Assembly: GCF_003752175.1 (NCBI RefSeq)
Contig: NZ_RJVF01000009.1
Location: 930,001-994,000 of the forward strand
DNA length: 64,000 nt
Source of the DNA: Comamonas sp. BIGb0124
GTDB taxonomy: Bacteria; Pseudomonadota; Gammaproteobacteria; Burkholderiales; Burkholderiaceae_C
Direction of reading: 5' to 3'
The notes under the pieces are model-generated. The model was not told the DNA's origin and made no database searches. It saw only the letters and a program-made list of their open reading frames with translations. The position numbers were made by a program, and so were the translations under genes. Position 1 is the stretch's first letter. Every line of letters starts with the position of its first letter. Below, piece after piece: positions 62,390-64,000 of the stretch.

Positions 62390-64000
62390 ATGAACAGCAA
62401 TCTCTACAAACTTGTTTTCAGCACCCGTGTGGGTACGTGGGTGGCGGTATCGCCGGTGACGCGTGCACGCGGCAAGGGCAGCCGAAGCGGGCCGGGCACC
62501 CAGGCCTTGGCGGCCGTGATGGCGACGCTGGGCCTGCTGCCCGCGATGGCGCAAGCGGGGCTGGAGGTCGACGGCAATGCGTCGGCCGGCCAGCGCGCCG
62601 GCATCTCGCAGGCCGCCAACGGCGTGCCCGTCGTCAACATCGTCGCGCCGGGAAGCCAAGGCATCTCGCACAACAAGTTCACGCAATTCGATGTCGACGC
62701 GCGCGGCTTGATCCTCAACAACAGTCAAACCGACGGCATCTCGCAGATCGGCGGTTTTGTCGTCAAGAACGGCAACCTGGGCAACGGCCCGGCCGCCCGC
62801 GGTGCGCTGCTCGAAGTCAACGGCGGAGCCCCGAGCCAACTGCGCGGAGCCCTCGAAGGCTTCGGCAACCAGAAGATGGACGTGTTCATCGCCAACGAGA
62901 GCGGCATCGTGGGCAACGGCGTCTCCAGCGTCAACCTCAACAGCCTCACGCTCACCACGGGGCGCCCGCAGCTCAACGCCGACGGCACGGTGCGCTTCGA
63001 CGTGCGCGGCGGTCAGATCACGGTCGAGGGCAGCGGCATCAACACCAGCGGACTGAGCTACTTCGACCTGGTCGCCCGGGCCATCCGGCTCAACGCCTTG
63101 GTGGCCTCGCACGGCAGCACCGCCGAGATCCAGGTCGTGGCCGGCCTCAACAGCTACAACCCCGCGAGCCGCTCGTTCTACAAGTTGGCCGACGGCGGCG
63201 AGGGCGCGCCCGTGTGGGCCATCGACGGCAGCACGCTGGGGGCCATGTACGGGCGGATGATCCGCTTCGTGAGCACGGAGTCGGGACTGGGCGTGCGCCA
63301 CCAGGGTGTCGTTGCCTCGACCGGGGACGTGCGCATCACGGCGGCCGGCGACCTCAGCGTGGCCGATGTGTATGCCAAGGACGGGCTGCGGCTCGAGGGC
63401 GAGGGCATCGCCGTGGCGGCGGGCAAGCGGCTCGATGCCGATACGGTCAGTGTGCTGGCGCGGGGCGAGCTGGCCGTCGACGGCAGCATCACGGGCGAGC
63501 GCATCGGGCTCGAGGCGCAGGCGTTGAACAACCGGGGCAAGATCGTCGCGGAGCGCGTGCTGGCCGTGCAGGCGGGCCGCGTCGACAACAGCGGGGCGCT
63601 GCAGGCGGTCGAGTCGATGAGCATCGATGCCACGGGGCGGCTGGACAACCGCAAGGGCGGCACGATCAGGGCGGGGGATGATCTGCTGCTGAAGGCCGGG
63701 GCGCTGGGCAACGAGGGCGGGGGCGTGCTGGCTGCGATCGGCGGCAAGGTCTCGGCGGTCGTGGCGGGGGATGTGAACAACGCGGGCACGGTGTACGCGG
63801 GCAAGCAGGTGAAGCTCAAGGCACGCGAGATCGCCAACGACGGCGGCGTGGTGCAGGGCCAGGGCGGCGTCGAGCTGGTGGCCGGCGGTGCGATTCTCAA
63901 CACACGCGGCGGACTGATCGCGGGGCAGGAGGTGAGCCTGACGGCGCAGTCGCTGACGCAGGACGATGCCGATGTGGTGGCGGGCAGCAAGACACGAGCG
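62390..64000 (+). CDS. Filamentous haemagglutinin/CdiA-type two-partner secretion exoprotein, N-terminus (partial at 3' edge)
   Basis: This is the secreted TpsA partner of the transporter upstream. The frame is open from ATG 62390 to the last base (537 codons, no stop). The first residues (MNSNLYKLVFSTRVGTWVAV, then SPVTRARGKG) are an extended signal peptide region (ESPR), followed by a hydrophobic segment ending LLPAMAQA. The TPS domain starts about residue 65 with NASAGQRAGISQAANGVPVVNIVAPGSQGISHNKFTQFDV and has ILNNSQTDGISQIGGFV and DVFIANESGIVGNG, as in FHA/CdiA. From about 310 come LDNRGKI-like and QALNNRGKI-type haemagglutinin repeats that form a beta helix. The size and the C-terminal module, possibly a toxin, lie beyond the window. 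Confidence 0.93.
   Translation, partial: MNSNLYKLVFSTRVGTWVAVSPVTRARGKGSRSGPGTQALAAVMATLGLLPAMAQAGLEVDGNASAGQRAGISQAANGVPVVNIVAPGSQGISHNKFTQFDVDARGLILNNSQTDGISQIGGFVVKNGNLGNGPAARGALLEVNGGAPSQLRGALEGFGNQKMDVFIANESGIVGNGVSSVNLNSLTLTTGRPQLNADGTVRFDVRGGQITVEGSGINTSGLSYFDLVARAIRLNALVASHGSTAEIQVVAGLNSYNPASRSFYKLADGGEGAPVWAIDGSTLGAMYGRMIRFVSTESGLGVRHQGVVASTGDVRITAAGDLSVADVYAKDGLRLEGEGIAVAAGKRLDADTVSVLARGELAVDGSITGERIGLEAQALNNRGKIVAERVLAVQAGRVDNSGALQAVESMSIDATGRLDNRKGGTIRAGDDLLLKAGALGNEGGGVLAAIGGKVSAVVAGDVNNAGTVYAGKQVKLKAREIANDGGVVQGQGGVELVAGGAILNTRGGLIAGQEVSLTAQSLTQDDADVVAGSKTRA

Overview
The window is a 64 kb piece of a GC-rich betaproteobacterial chromosome, most likely order Burkholderiales. The main evidence is gene order: ndk-rlmN-pilW-rodZ-ispG-hisS-yfgM-bamB-der-hfq-hflX-hflK-hflC-DUF2065-hisZ-purA on one strand, plus odhA/sucA-sucB-lpdA followed by zapE, as seen in Bordetella/Burkholderia-type genomes. 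The genus cannot be settled from the sequence alone. No rRNA, tRNA, CRISPR array, insertion sequence or prophage was recognised. Both ends cut genes: polA at the left edge and a filamentous-haemagglutinin-type gene at the right edge.

Layout. 1-769: 3' end of polA. 806-5588 (minus): a macA-macB-outer-membrane-factor tripartite efflux operon, with a TTTAC/GTAAA palindrome upstream. 5839-8012: divergent ndh (type II NADH dehydrogenase) and uspA sharing an FNR-like box. 8063-10842 (minus): an SDR, a Tat-exported dienelactone-hydrolase-like protein, and an RluA-type pseudouridine synthase overlapping the next gene. 10839-19806: a large DUF2126 transglutaminase-like protein (minus), comEC (plus), then a circularly permuted ATP-grasp and an alpha-E protein (plus). 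The transglutaminase, ATP-grasp and alpha-E genes form the widespread but biochemically undefined predicted peptide-ligase/transglutaminase system. 19928-25202: prpE, a GntP-type permease, a poxvirus-like topoisomerase IB and a YggT protein. 25529-34822: 2-oxoglutarate dehydrogenase genes, zapE and a DinG-type helicase. 34782-36708: divergent bamD and rluD. 36878-39930: scpB and rluB.

40031-57181 is the conserved housekeeping block. It covers nucleotide metabolism (ndk, purA, a phosphoribosyltransferase), rRNA/tRNA and isoprenoid functions (rlmN, hisS, ispG, der), envelope assembly (bamB, rodZ, pilW, yfgM), Hfq and HflX, and the HflKC regulators of FtsH. A second uspA (57347) and a LysR regulator divergent from an MFS exporter follow. 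After a 546-bp AT-rich non-coding stretch comes a two-partner secretion locus: a FhaC/ShlB-type transporter and the start of its adhesin/CdiA-like exoprotein, which carries an ESPR signal peptide and a TPS domain and is still open at base 64000.

The most interesting features are the ATP-grasp/alpha-E/transglutaminase set split around comEC, the AT-rich perfect inverted repeat just inside the ATP-grasp gene, the two-partner secretion locus with its regulatory-looking upstream region, and several hairpins inside apparent operons (sucA/sucB, hfq/hflX).
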